Part shown: positions 36,667 through 48,270 of the stretch, piece by piece
Layout of the letters: each line of letters opens with the position of its first letter
How positions within the stretch are numbered: the stretch's first letter is position 1
Assembly (NCBI GenBank): GCA_005656395.1
Contig: SRSI01000013.1
Span: 1,736,001-1,800,000 of the forward strand
From: Strongyloides papillosus
Taxonomy: Eukaryota; Nematoda; Chromadorea; Rhabditida; Strongyloididae
Reading direction: 5' to 3'
Length of the DNA: 64,000 bases
The notes under the pieces: model-generated
Seen by the model: the letters and a program-made list of their open reading frames with translations, nothing else
Told to the model about the DNA's origin: nothing
Database searches by the model: none
Translations under genes and position numbers: made by a program

Positions 36667-37596
36667 CACACAAAAGATAAAAAGGACACAGATCTGCTGT
36701 AAGAAATTTGTCCCACTTAATAAAAATTGAATTTTCTTGATTTACGATTATTTTAACAAAATTATTTCGCAAAAAAAATTTAAGACAATAATTAAAATAA
36801 GTTTATATTTTTCTGTAATATTGTTGTCATTTTAAAACTTGAATTATTTTATACAATAATTTTTAAAATACAATAGTAGGATTTAACTTTGCATAAGATT
36901 ATAAATGTTTTTATAAGGAGTATTTATTGAAAAATGATAGTATTTTTTTAATTTTTTCAATTGTTTGAATTACTACAAATTAGATTTCTATATAAAGTTA
37001 TACTCATCTAATGATTCAACTTTTTTAATACTGTTTTTCAAGATTATTTTTAAAGGTCAAAATTTATTAAAATTTTTAAAACGTTATGCGTTTTGTTCGA
37101 AATAAAAATAGATTTTAAATATTTTAATTAAAATAAGAAAAATAACAAATACTAAAATAATATACTTAATTAATAACACTTTTTGCTGTTAAATAATTAT
37201 TGCTTTACGTCATTATTACTATGAAATTTCCAAAATTAATGTTATTAGTAGAGTTTTTGAAATAATGGTTTTTCAAAAAAGGTTAAAAACACTAAACGAA
37301 ATTGACTTCTAATAAAGTACTTCATAATATATTATTAAAAACAAATTAGATTCTAAAATAAGAATAATATTTTTAAAATTTCTAAAATTAAATAAATGTT
37401 ACATTACTTCAAAAATTAAAAGTATGTATTCTTGTAAAAAAAACAACCAAATTTATTCAAAAACCTAATATTTTACGCCATTTGAAACATTTTTGTTATT
37501 GCTCGTTATTTTTAAAATTTGAACAAATTATGACATTTTAAAATGGTACGACACTTTTATTGTATTTTAAGTCGAAATTTGTCCCATTTTTTTGTG
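36667..37596 (-). mobile_element. Copy B of the 0.93-kb TIR element, inverted
   Basis: Flanked by TA at 36665-36666 and 37597-37598. The left end is CACACAAAAGATAAAAAGGA and the right end, read inward, CACAAAAAAATGGGACAAA. In reverse complement it aligns along its full length with 20402-21343. Shared blocks are ACCATTTTAAAA, CGAGCAATA/CAAGCGATA, GTCAATTTCGT, GCAATAATTATTTA, AATCAAGAAAATTCAA and GTGGGACAAATT, all in the same order. No coding capacity. Confidence 0.65.
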
Positions 37597-37598
37597 TA

Positions 37599-38738
37599 TT
37601 TAAGTCATTGTTTATCAATATTAAATATTATTTTTTATTTTTTTATTGAGGAGTGATAATTTAATTTGTTCTGTTATTACAATAAATTAAATTAAGCTTT
37701 TTAATAAATATTTGTATAAGGCAATTTCTAAAAAAATATTAATTCATTATTCACGAATTGAACTAGCTTTATATTTTTAAATTTAAGTTGATATTTTTGA
37801 AGTTGATATAAAAATATATTATTTTTTAATCCCACTAGAAAAAATTTTGTTGCTTGTCATGTCTTCAAATCTTAAAATTATAAACTCACCTAATTTAGAG
37901 ATCTACTAAATTTTTGAATATAAGTAGTCCCTTACTATATAACTTTAAAGCATTATATTAATGTAAGTAATTGCTGTTTTCATATCCAAAGTTTATATTA
38001 CCAAAATATTGGATAATAATTATTATACGTGCCGCAAAGTGTAGATAATTTAAAGGATTATTACTATAATAGCGCATTTTAATTATTTACTTTTTTAAAA
38101 ATAGATCTTAACGAATTCGGATTTCTTATAAAATAAATGTTGTCAAACATGAATTATTTTTTTTTGCACAAATGAGAACTTAATTGAATAGTGAAGAAGA
38201 GAAGACAAAGCATATAAAAATGATAAAGTAATGTAATTACCTTAAAATTAAAAAACAACGTTTTGGTATTATTTCTAATTTCAGTTTTTTTTTTAAAAAA
38301 AACCTTAATATTACATAGTAAATATACTAAAAATGTTTACATCATATGATGTGATTCTTTATAAGTTATAAAAACAAAACAAATGTTTTCCATAAATATT
38401 TATTTGACAAATACTCATTAAAAAAAAATATTTGATATTTTTATATTTTGAATGATTAAATTCATGAGTAATAAATCAAATACAACATGTTAACATAAAT
38501 AGGAATTATTTACAATGTTGCTATTTTAAATAACCTAGGAATATCAATAGTAACATTTGGAGATAAATAATTAAATTATTTTTTTTCAATTTAAATATCA
38601 ATTTCGTTAAATTCATTTTCATAGTAAAAAATAGCCCCACTGGTCTAACGATATGTACTACAAAAGTAAATATTTTATAAACAATAAAAGTTGAGTATTT
38701 AAAAGCCATAAAATTTATGAACTGTGTTTTTAGAACAA
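37599..38738. other. Non-coding tract
   Basis: AT-rich. A 62-codon minus-strand frame at 38521-38709 is random-looking. The segment before 38739 is the presumed promoter or trans-splice region of the cystatin-like gene: TGTTTTTAG lies 6-14 bases upstream of its ATG. Confidence 0.4.
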
Positions 38739-39104
38739 ATGAAATATTTTTTTCTGGTCCATATTCTATTCTTTGCTTTATTTATTGTGATTCTTAGTCA
38801 AACAATTCAGTATGGAAATTGGAAAAATCTTAATCCAAATAGTCCGATTGTTAGAAAGTGGGCGAATGAAGGAGTATCTCTTTATGGCGCAGAAAGAAAC
38901 AAAACTTTTATTCTAGTTCAAGTGTTAAGAGCCCAAACAAGAAATGGATTTTCTGCGCCTAATATTACAGTAAAAAGACATAGAGTTTATTGTACTGCAA
39001 GAAATGTCATGTGCCCCAGGTTAGGAGGATGTAAAAGATCTCTTCGTACTATCATTGTAAATTATTTAAATGGTACAAGAACGGTAAACGTTAGGTTAAT
39101 ATGA
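38739..39104 (+). CDS. Secreted cystatin-like small protein with a divergent inhibitory loop
   Basis: The start at ATG 38739 is chosen over an upstream in-frame GTG because a signal peptide follows directly and a TTTTTAG acceptor-like site precedes it. The 121-residue product has a hydrophobic signal sequence (about 1-20), then YGNWKNLNPNSPIVRKWANE (25-44), which matches the cystatin N-terminal pattern of Gly plus ndp..q..a in the first helix. A strand with LVQVLRAQTRNG follows. The QxVxG papain-binding hairpin of classical cystatins would fall at 66-70, where the sequence is QTRNG, so Val is replaced. The second half has three cysteines (85, 92, 98) in a spacing unlike type-2 cystatins. The assignment to the cystatin fold is tentative; protease inhibition is doubtful. 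Export from the cell is likely. Confidence 0.5.
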   Translation: MKYFFLVHILFFALFIVILSQTIQYGNWKNLNPNSPIVRKWANEGVSLYGAERNKTFILVQVLRAQTRNGFSAPNITVKRHRVYCTARNVMCPRLGGCKRSLRTIIVNYLNGTRTVNVRLI

Positions 39105-40469
39105 TAGTACTGAAAAGAAAATTTCCATAAAATATATCCTGAAAAAAAACTTTTTAACACTGTAAAGTTTTAGAATTTCTACAAATTACAAAAAAAAACA
39201 GCTAGCAATTAAATGTATTATTAATAACTTTGATTAACAATTTAATGATAAAAAATTTTCAATATTTTATACAATTTACCTTATTGCAAAATTGTGACAA
39301 CTCAAATTAAAACAATTGTTATCAAATTTATGGCTATCTTACATGAAACCCATCTTTGAGTAACAAAGAAATAAAGAGAAAGGTTATTTTTGTTGGAAAT
39401 ATTAGTAAAAGATTTATCACTTTATTCATCTATCTCAAGATGATCAAGTTAAATTAAATGTACAAGAATTTATTTTGTAATTCACTAAATTGAATTACTA
39501 CAAATTTATTTATAATGATAATAAATATTACTTTTATAAAATATAGTATTTATTTGTTTATATTGTCTGTTAAAGAAACATTGGCAATTATCTTTATTAT
39601 GATTAAAATTATTTCTTTAAAAAAATAATAATGTATGAACAGTTATTTTTTATTTAAGAACTACGTCATTACTTATTGTATAAAATTTTGTAGCAATATA
39701 AAATACATAAAATGTTCTCATTAAACTTTTATAGTGTACCTTCTAAATGCCCTTCTTTTTCTACTAAATTTCATTCCTTATATATAATTACAAATTATTA
39801 TATGTCTTAAACTGTTGTTTTTAAAATAAAAAGATTTAAAACTTTAATCTAAATTTTTTATTGATTTAAAATTATGTGGATTTTCGCTAATTAACAAAAA
39901 AAATGCTATTAATGATAATTAAATGTAAAAGCGGAATATAATAATATTATAAAGAAATGTCTATTCTAAGATAATTGACCTAATTATTAGTAATAACAAA
40001 ACATTTATGTTTCATCTAATCCCTTTGAACTTTTTCCATATAAATGATTTTATAGAAACGATATTCATATTAATTTACCTTTAAAAGATCATTAAATAGT
40101 GTGTTAAAAGAACTTTTATTAACCATGTTGTTTAGATATTTGAAACTTTATTTGTGTTTGTCGTTTTTCAAAAAAATCTCATGTTTTTTTTGTTTTAATA
40201 AAAAATTATTTATTTTATACAAAAATATTTTGTTAATTGTTACAAAATAAAATACAATTTTAGATCCTAATAATTAGCAATACGTTTTTATAGAAATATA
40301 AACAAAAGCGATTACATAATGAAGATCTAAAGCTTTATATACGTTAATCTTTTCCCATTGAATCCGCACGTCATACATACACCATAAATTTATTTGACAA
40401 ATTCTTTAATACAAAATAAAAATAAAAAATTTTCTAAATCAACTACCAATTAAACTTAGAAAAAAAATT
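39105..40469. other. Non-coding tract between convergent genes
   Basis: AT-rich 3' flank shared by the cystatin-like gene (plus) and the F-box gene (minus). Several AATAAA-type sites occur, but they are common by composition. No gene is seen. Confidence 0.4.
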
Positions 40470-42026
40470 TCAAATGCAGAAATTGTAAAAAACTTGATCT
40501 TCCATAGAGTGAATAAGCCTTAAGGTGATATCACAATCTCTATAATCATTGAAATAAATACACTTTTTAAGTACATCAAAATAATTATGGTGTTTCTTAA
40601 ATGATTTATTGGTCCTTAACTTTTTGATCCATTTTTCACAGTACTCAAAAAATGTACCTTGACTACATAACAAGAGACAACAAGCCCTTACTCCAATTGG
40701 AATTTTTAACAAAGGACATTCTTTAACTATCAGATATCTTAGATTTTTTAGACGCCTTAAGCATCTCATTTCAGCAATCTGAACAGAACTTAGCATTAAA
40801 CATTTCAACATTGGAAACAGTTGATTAATTCTCGATGTTCTCTGACTTCCAAGAGAATATAATCCTGTAAGGTGTAATTGAGTAACTGTTGATGGTACTT
40901 CCTCAAGAACCTTAAAACAAAAAGAAGTGATTAATTTTTCATAATTCTCCTCATCTGGAAAAATAGTATTCCTATAAAATTTTATCCATGAAAATCTTTG
41001 TAATTTAGTAAGGTGCTTTAATGATGGAACCTCAATCTTCTTGCTTTTTTTTGGATCACGCATAATTCTTTTATTGTGAGATTCATAGTAATAGTTTCTT
41101 CCATCACACAATCTAATAACTATTCTTTTAAGATTCTTCATTTTCGTAATTATTTTTAAATAATTAACAACTTGTAAAATTGAGAATGTATATACTTCAA
41201 ATTTAATAATTTTACTTAACTGACGTTCATTCATTGAATTTAACCATGGGAAGACCCATTTATCATTAGTTAAACTATGTATCTTTATTCCAATTTTAAT
41301 ATTTTTTAACATTGCCCGTTCCAAATTTTTTTTAGCTATAATAATTCTGTTTTTAGTATATGTCCTATCAATTGTAAAATTAATTATTCCATCTCTTCTA
41401 GTAATACAATCTAGTAAAAAATTATAAGTGTGCTCATACGGCTGTACCCCAACATCTACATAAAAATTTCTTAATTCACCAAAATTCGAAAATACTTGTT
41501 CTCCAACATAATTTAACAATAATGGATCAATTCGTGTTTTTATATTAAAATACAGTCTTTTTACTTTATTACCTGACATATTCCTTAATGCGTTTAAATA
41601 AATTCCAGGTATCTCAGAGCCACCAATACAAAAAATCACCTCTTCAGGTTCGTAAAATAAAGCAATTGTATCGGTATAAAGTTCATCTATCCTCCAATTT
41701 AATATACGTTTAGCATCAATAATTCCACTCGAATGATTCATAAAACAATAAATCCTTGCTCCTATACATCTACTTTTTATAGGATCATCTACGTCAAGAT
41801 CATCATATGTCGTCTCTTGATTCACCTCAATAAATCCAGTCCCATAAAATGCGGATCTTACATGTAGAAAGTTTGACTCTTTGTCAGTAATAGAACGAAG
41901 AGAGATTAAAAAATACTTACTTACTTCTTCAACATTTTTACGATCACTAATAGATAGGTTGCTTATAACTTTCCGGAGGAGGTGATCTTGACTAAAGATA
42001 AGATCTAAATTAGGCTTATCTAGCAT
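40470..42026 (-). CDS. F-box-like protein with a leucine-rich C-terminal half
   Basis: A single exon encodes 518 residues from the ATG at 42026. Residues about 7-45 (DLIFSQDHLLRKVISNLSIS, then DRKNVEEVSKYFLISLR) fit an F-box, the helix bundle that binds Skp1 in SCF ubiquitin ligases; the usual Pro is absent. The rest has no catalytic motif. From about 250 onward, patterns such as LKRIVIRLC, LTQLHLTGLYSLG, LKCLMLSSVQIAEM and LKNLRYLIVKECPLLKIP resemble irregular leucine-rich repeats, as in nematode F-box proteins that capture substrates with LRR or FTH domains. There is no signal peptide. It is head-to-head with the IRAK-like kinase gene across about 640 bp, so a shared promoter region is possible. 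The F-box call is moderately sure; the target is unknown. Confidence 0.65.
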   Translation of the reverse strand: MLDKPNLDLIFSQDHLLRKVISNLSISDRKNVEEVSKYFLISLRSITDKESNFLHVRSAFYGTGFIEVNQETTYDDLDVDDPIKSRCIGARIYCFMNHSSGIIDAKRILNWRIDELYTDTIALFYEPEEVIFCIGGSEIPGIYLNALRNMSGNKVKRLYFNIKTRIDPLLLNYVGEQVFSNFGELRNFYVDVGVQPYEHTYNFLLDCITRRDGIINFTIDRTYTKNRIIIAKKNLERAMLKNIKIGIKIHSLTNDKWVFPWLNSMNERQLSKIIKFEVYTFSILQVVNYLKIITKMKNLKRIVIRLCDGRNYYYESHNKRIMRDPKKSKKIEVPSLKHLTKLQRFSWIKFYRNTIFPDEENYEKLITSFCFKVLEEVPSTVTQLHLTGLYSLGSQRTSRINQLFPMLKCLMLSSVQIAEMRCLRRLKNLRYLIVKECPLLKIPIGVRACCLLLCSQGTFFEYCEKWIKKLRTNKSFKKHHNYFDVLKKCIYFNDYRDCDITLRLIHSMEDQVFYNFCI

Positions 42027-42667
42027 TTCGCTAAAATAAAATTTATCTTAATTTTTATTCTATGTTCATATGTTAGATTAGAAAAAATATTAAAAAAGTA
42101 TAAATTAAGCATCCAATAATGCATTCAAGAAAAAAATTATATTTAAAATGGGATAGTTAACACGCCATTAAATTAAATATATCATTCATGGAATATATTT
42201 TATAATGATATGGGGGGAGGAGGAATATTATACCACAACTCTACGGTGTCAAAACGTTGTCTTAGTTACTATAATTTTTATCCTGATTAATATAAATCCT
42301 ATATATTACTCATAATAGTTGTAGTGCTGATTAAAGCACATGTGAAAAACCATATACTCATACATAACCTTTAACTAATATGTTTGTCGAGTTTACACTT
42401 TCCATATCTTTAAATAACATTTGCCATTACTTTTTTATATAATTTATGTAATAATTAGTTACCAATAAATAAAAGTTCAACTAATTATATATATAATAAG
42501 TATACATTACCAGTATTCGTGTACTCATTTTTATATTCTTATAGACATCTTTTGGTGGAAGAAAAATATAGTTTATTAATTTGTATTTTGAAACGATTTT
42601 AGAATAATGTTTTGTATGTTTAACATTTGTTTTGTTATGCTTAAATAAGTATCAAAACATTTTGGAA
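42027..42667. promoter_or_regulatory. Divergent intergenic region between the F-box and IRAK-like genes
   Basis: The two flanking genes point away from this 641-bp region, so it must hold both 5' regulatory sequences. It contains a G-rich run (GGGGGGAGGAGG near 42212) that stands out in this AT-rich window, and a TATATATAATA stretch near 42490. No specific factor site can be named. Confidence 0.4.
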
Positions 42668-44124
42668 ATGAATAATAAAAAACATACATACATATATGAA
42701 ATTCCATCTTCTGTTATATGGGAATTATCAAATCTTCTAGATAATGGTAATGCTTGGAAACAAATAGGTAATATATGACTAAACAATTTATGATAATCTT
42801 TGTAGCTTTACACACTCCAACAATTACATATAGAGATGTTGAAGCATGTACAAAATATGGCCTTGTTGGAAGTCCCACTGAAGGAATAATTCGTATATTA
42901 GGAAGTAAAGGATATACAATAACTGATTTATATAAAATTTTAGCAAGAAGTGGTCTTTCTGAATGTATGAAATATTTAAAAGAATATGTTCCTAAAGAAT
43001 TACATATATTGGAAAAATTATTTACTGAAACAAATGAAGAAGGTAGGTCACAAAGTACACGTCTTTTGGAAGCATTTTCACCTAAACTATCTGGTTCAAC
43101 TATCCCAATAACTACATCAACTGTCGATAAAAATATTACGGATAAAGATTCTTATAATTTAAAAAATGTATCTGTATCTATAAAATCCAGTATGGAGAAT
43201 ACACTTACAGTTAATTACCAAGAATTATTACTAGCAACAAAAAACTTTTCTGATAATCAAATATTAGGAAAAGGAGGGTATGGTATTGTATATAGAGGTC
43301 GTTGGAAACATATTGATGTTGCAATTAAAAGGATTATGCCACGAAATCAATCATCATTAGGAAAGAAGGAGAGTGAGAAATTTACACAAAGTTTTCAGGA
43401 GTTAAAAACTTTAACGAAATATAGACATGATAATATACTACCACTGTATGGTTTTTCAATGGATGGTCCTGAACCATGTTTAGTTTACCAATACATGGCA
43501 AATGGATCAGCAGAAGATCGATTGTTATGTAGGAATAATACTGTGCCTTTAACATGGGAACAACGTTTTGGTATTGCAAAAGGAATTGTAAGAGCATTAA
43601 ATTTTTTACATTCTATACCAAAAAATCCAATAATACACAGAGATGTTAAAACAGCAAATATTTTATTAAGTCAATTTATGGAACCAAAATTAGGGGACTT
43701 TGGTTTGAGTAAAGATGTATGTGGTGAGAATAATGATGGTGTAACATCATCTCTAATAGTTTCACATATAAAAGGTACAATGGCATACCTTTCACCAGAA
43801 TATATAAATAACAGGATAATATCAACAAAATTGGATGTTTACAGTTTTGGAATTGTGCTATTGGAGCTTGCTACTGGTTTACGACCATACTCAGAAAGTC
43901 AAACACCTCATGGATTAATTGATTACGTTATTCATCATAGAAAACTACTTTCACAAAACAATGCCTATGTAAATGAATTTTTGGTTGATAGACGTCTTCA
44001 AACAACTGAGAATTTTGAAACATTTAACAAACTTCTAAATGTTGGTTTATTATGTGGTGAAAAAGATGTTGATAAACGTCCGGAGATTGATGTTATTTCA
44101 AAAGAGTTATTGGAGGTAAATTAA
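42668..44124 (+). CDS. pik-1: Death-domain Ser/Thr kinase of the Pelle/IRAK family
   Basis: Exon 1 (42668-42767) and exon 2 (42806-44124) join across a 38-bp intron (GTAATA..TTGTAG) to give 472 residues. The ATG at 42668 is preferred because it completes a death domain; the frame starting at 42775 begins inside the intron. Residues about 9-95 form the death domain (VIWELSNLLDNGNAWKQIA, then DVEACTKYGL and TITDLYKILARSG), which binds upstream adaptors. The kinase domain (about 175-470) has the glycine loop GKGGYG (188-193), VAIK with Lys208, a Tyr gatekeeper region CLVYQYM as in IRAK kinases, HRDVKTANILL (311-321), DFG (331-333) and YLSPEY, so it should be active. It is the likely ortholog of Caenorhabditis PIK-1, the single IRAK/Pelle kinase. 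It lies head-to-head with the F-box gene. The final codons contain GAG|GTAAAT, so a further 3' exon cannot be excluded. Confidence 0.85.
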
Positions 44125-44547
44125 TAAATAACAATTTTTGATTGGTAAATTATAATATTACACCAAAGATATTATTATTTAATTAGCGTAAATAAACTGA
44201 TTAATAATAATAATATCTAAATATTTGCATTCTTAACTATCAAAAGATCTATTAAAATGGTTTTAAATGAACTTGTAAACTTTACTATGTCAAAACAAAT
44301 AAAAGTGAGGTGTGAATCAACAGAAGGCAATGTATTATAATCATTCTATAATTAGCGCGTTTTAAGATACAAATAAGTACCACTTTACAACATTAATAAT
44401 ATCTTTTTACAATGAAGAACCGTTATTTAAATGTACAAGTAGTAATTGAAGACTTTAATAATATAAAAAGGAATTATTTTCACTCATAAAGTATTTGAAA
44501 ACCATTATATATATTACTTTCATTAATTTAAATTTCTATACATTAAA
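44125..44547. other. Intergenic spacer
   Basis: AT-rich spacer between two plus-strand genes; no motif or gene recognised. Confidence 0.4.
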
Positions 44548-45662
44548 ATGAATTTTTGTTTTAAATTGTTCGGAATATTTTTATGTAAGTTGACATTTAA
44601 TCATGTCCCTCTTTATAGTAAATTTCTTTTTTTATTATAGTTACTTTTGTAATTGGTTTATCCAAGCAACATTATATGAATAGAAATATCAATTATATGG
44701 ACAATGCAATAAGTACGGAGAATGATTTAAAATATTCTGGTAGTTTAGGATGTTATCTTTGTAGTCAATTGATGACAATAACCCAATCAAAGATGGCTTT
44801 AAATCAAGTACAATTGAAAAATATTTTAAATCAACGTTGTAGTGATCTTTCAAATTTTATAAAAGCACAATGTTTTACATTTGTAACAGAGAGCCTTCCA
44901 CAAATATATTACTCATTAACATATGATATGTCACAAAAAAATATTTGTGAAATGTTAAATCTTTGTGAAATTAATAAATTTACTCATATTGAAAATACCT
45001 CATCTAATAATAACAATAATCAGCAAAATAAAGTCATTAGTGATAATATTCATCCAACTGTCGTTAAACCAATGCCAATAATAGATGTACCAACAAATAC
45101 TAATGATATGGATGAGGAGGAACTTGATAATCCTATGAACAAAGTAACTAAAAAAAATGTCGTTTCAATGACTCGAGAATCAAAAGTAACTACAACTACT
45201 CAAAAAAATATTCATAAAGAGGAGAAATCAGCATCAAATAACTCTGAAGATTCAATGACAAATTATATGACAGAAGAAAAAGTTGCCCATGTAACAGGAA
45301 GTGAAAGGCCAATAAAAAGAGTAAAAAAACCTAAAACAGTAGTTTATGTACCATCAGACATTAAGAGTGAAGCCAAGATACCAGAATTTGAAGATCTAAC
45401 TAATCCAGTTAGACTAGACGCCAAAGGAATGCGTATGACATGTCTATTCTGTGAAAAAATGTTAAATAATGCCAAAAATTATGCTATCTCAGCAAAAACA
45501 GAAATTTCAAATTTTGCTAATAATACATGTGCAAAATTGACAAAATCAACAATGTCCGAACAGTGTTATAAGTTGACTGATAGAAAAATTAGTGAACTAG
45601 CAAATTTTGTTGATGAACAAGTTGTTGAAGCTTTATGGTGCGCACAAATGAATAATTGTTAG
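44548..45662 (+). CDS. Secreted protein with two saposin-B domains
   Basis: Exon 1 (44548-44584) and exon 2 (44641-45662) join across a 56-bp intron (GTAAGT..TTATAG) to give 352 residues. The join creates a good signal peptide (FKLFGIFLFTFVIGLSK). Domain 1 spans about 48-122, with cysteines in the pattern CYLC..C..C..C..C. Domain 2 spans about 278-352, with CLFC..C..C..C..C and the last cysteine as the final residue. Six cysteines each is the saposin-B signature of a lipid-binding or membrane-perturbing helical fold. Between them lies a 155-residue hydrophilic, Asn/Thr/Glu/Lys-rich linker with a basic PIKRVKKPK stretch. Saposin-like proteins are abundant in nematode gut and secretions; the arrangement of domains at the two ends of one chain is less usual. 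The stop codon is 100 bp from the convergent four-TM gene. Confidence 0.8.
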
Positions 45663-45762
45663 TAATGTCGTTTAATAATTAAAAAATAATAATTTTTTTA
45701 TAATTTTATGAAATTATTTTAAAGTAGAAAAATGATTTTTATTATTTATTTTTATTGTATAG

Positions 45763-46396
45763 TCATTCAAATTGTTTCATCTCAATTTCATCATCTTCAA
45801 CCATATCGTGATGAGATGGTAAGATAACTTTGTTTGTTGCGTAATAAATCAAATCATTATATATTTCTTTTATCGATACAATACTTATTATTTTTAGTAC
45901 AAGTACTATCAAAGAGACAGCGATTATGATAATGCCAACTTTAATAGATATTAGTGTATTTGCATCGATATCTCCAGGCTTATAATAAAAATTACGTGTT
46001 TGACTCCGGTCAATTGGTTTGATTAAATACAATGGACCTGTTAAATTTTCAACAGTCCATAAATTTCCATCCGATATTGTAATAATTCCAACAGCTATCC
46101 AAACAATACTCCATATAAGTATAAAAAGTTGATATATTATTGAAGGAACAACAAATATTGGCTTGTTATTTTTTGTACTCTTATAATGTAAAAAAATTGA
46201 TGTTATACCAGCAATGATATTAAAAAGTGACAAAGATATTGACAACCAATTCATTGACTTAATCATTGTTATAATTTTTAAGACAAAAAATATTATTATT
46301 ACAAGACCATCTGTAACGAATGCCCACACGGAAAAATTCTAAAAAAAATTAGCAAAAATTTTTAGTAAAGCCATATTCTGTTCATAAACTTACCAT
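45763..46396 (-). CDS. Four-transmembrane protein of unknown function, start codon on its own exon
   Basis: The large exon (46338-45763) opens with NFSVWAF after TTTTTTTTAG and has no ATG before the first membrane segment. Directly upstream, after a 55-bp intron (46339-46393), lies ATG|GTAAGT at 46396-46394. The best model is therefore a first coding exon of just the ATG, giving 192 residues. Four hydrophobic segments span about 8-29, 34-54, 66-90 and 132-157. The loop between TM3 and TM4 is about 40 residues long (NLTGPLYLIKPIDRSQTRN), with an NLT glycosylation site. The C-terminal tail is acidic (MVEDDEIEMKQFE) and probably cytoplasmic. The layout is tetraspan-like, but the tetraspanin CCG motif is missing, so no family is assigned. 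Confidence 0.65.
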
Positions 46397-48270
46397 TTAT
46401 AAAATGTTATAATTTAATCAATGTTCCTATGTAAATTATGCATTTTCTTTTTTCAATTATTTGATTCTTATCAAAATACAAACATATGATTTCTACTATC
46501 ATAACTTAAAATTTTATGGAAAAGATAAGAGGAATGTTTAAGATTTTACTTTTAAAAATTTTAATCTCCCCTACATAGACTTTTGTAAACAAAAAAAACC
46601 ATTTTATGTATTAAATTCTAGTATTCTATTATTTCAAATATATTGTTTAAATACACAATTGAATGATGACTATAAATAAAATTGCTACATATAACACTTA
46701 TAAAATCTCATCAAAAATAAAAATTTAAACAGAATGAATTAAATTAACTTTTTTGGATCAAAAATTACATATAAAATAGTTGATAAAATGACATATGGTG
46801 TAATGATATTATTTCTTTTATTTAAAAATAGTTTAATTTAAATTTTGCCACACTTTTTTACCCTGTTACTTTTCAAAATTCAAATTATAATCTTGTCGGT
46901 TTTTACTTTCATCTTTTTTACTACCAAATTGGTGCTTCTCTGCGGAATCTCTTTTGGATGTGGAGAGAGCGGATAGAGCTTTAATGAAAATTAGAGACGC
47001 CGATGTATATATATACATAAGTAACAAACGATTTTGTCGGCATCTTTACTTTATAATCGAATGTTTGACATTGTCCTCCTCTTCTAGATCACACATTGTA
47101 TTTAGTGTAGAATTTGCAGTTAACTTTATTTATATTAACCGCTGATTCAAAATGTGAATGCTCTCATTTTTAATAAACTTAAAAGTGTGCCCTTACTTCA
47201 TCAGTTGCGCAGTTGAAGCTACCTCCTTGTTAAAAAAGGTTTTTAAGGCCGATTTTCAATCATATAGTATCGGCTAAAGTTTTAAAGTGTCTATAATAAC
47301 AATATGGCAATGACATAACGCGCGCTAATCAAAATGTCCATTTAAAGGAAGAGTGTAATATAAAGCTATTACAATTATTTAAAATTATCTATTTATTATT
47401 GCCTATCTCTTAGCTTAAAGGTGATCATGGCGGAGTTTCTTTAATTTACTGCCTTTATTAATTTACAATAATATCATTAACAATCATTCTTATTCTTTAA
47501 TAATTTTATTTAATTCATGCTTTTTAATGTCATCCTTTAACCTGTACACATATATCTTAACATAATATATTAGTACTTCTTTATTAATGCAATGTTATAA
47601 AATATCATTTACATAAATGCATTACATTTGTTTTTATCTCACCTTTTTTTTTGCCTTATCTATTCCATTTATCTAATTTTTAAATCATTATTTGTAAATA
47701 TTTTTTATGATACACTTTTTTTATTTAAAATATATATTTATACAAACCATAAGATATATACATGTTATTTATCTTAGAGGAATAAACACACTTGATATAT
47801 TATGAGAAGTCTTTGTTGTTAAGTATGAAAATGAATAATAAATTTGGCGCCCACTATTAGGAAGTATACTACATACTTAGTATGAATCTTTCCATTTAAT
47901 ATCTTTCTACATAAATTAACACTTGTTTTATTGACACTTAATCTTTATTCATTTAAAAACGATTTATTTTTATTTTTTTTGTTTGCATTATATATATAGG
48001 TAATCTATATTATTCAAACTTTTTATTATCATTGTTTTTATTTCTAAATTTTTGTCGGTATTTTATTATAGCGTCAAAAGATATTTTAAAATAATATATC
48101 TTAAAATGTATATTTACTATTGCGATAAAACTTTTTAACCGTATACTTTATAACCGAACTGTAAATCATTTATCTATATACTTTTCGGCATTCTTATTTT
48201 ATTATCCTTTATAATTACTTTATTAAACTTTAACATATAATCTTATTTCAGAGAGCTTTAGCTGCTAACT
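46397..48270. other. Intergenic tract with a GC-richer patch at 46,920-47,450
   Basis: Most of the tract is AT-rich. Between 46920 and 47450 the G+C is clearly higher and the sequence less repetitive. It includes a short plus-strand frame (46954-47145) with a non-ATG start reading DVERADRALMKIRDADVYIY, followed by GAT|GTATAT. A small inverted repeat GCCGAT..ATCGGC lies at 47248-47274. The patch could be a 5' UTR exon or promoter of the plus-strand gene at 48271. A TTATTTCAG acceptor-like site at 48243-48251 lies 20 bases before that gene's ATG and could serve either cis- or trans-splicing. Confidence 0.35.
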
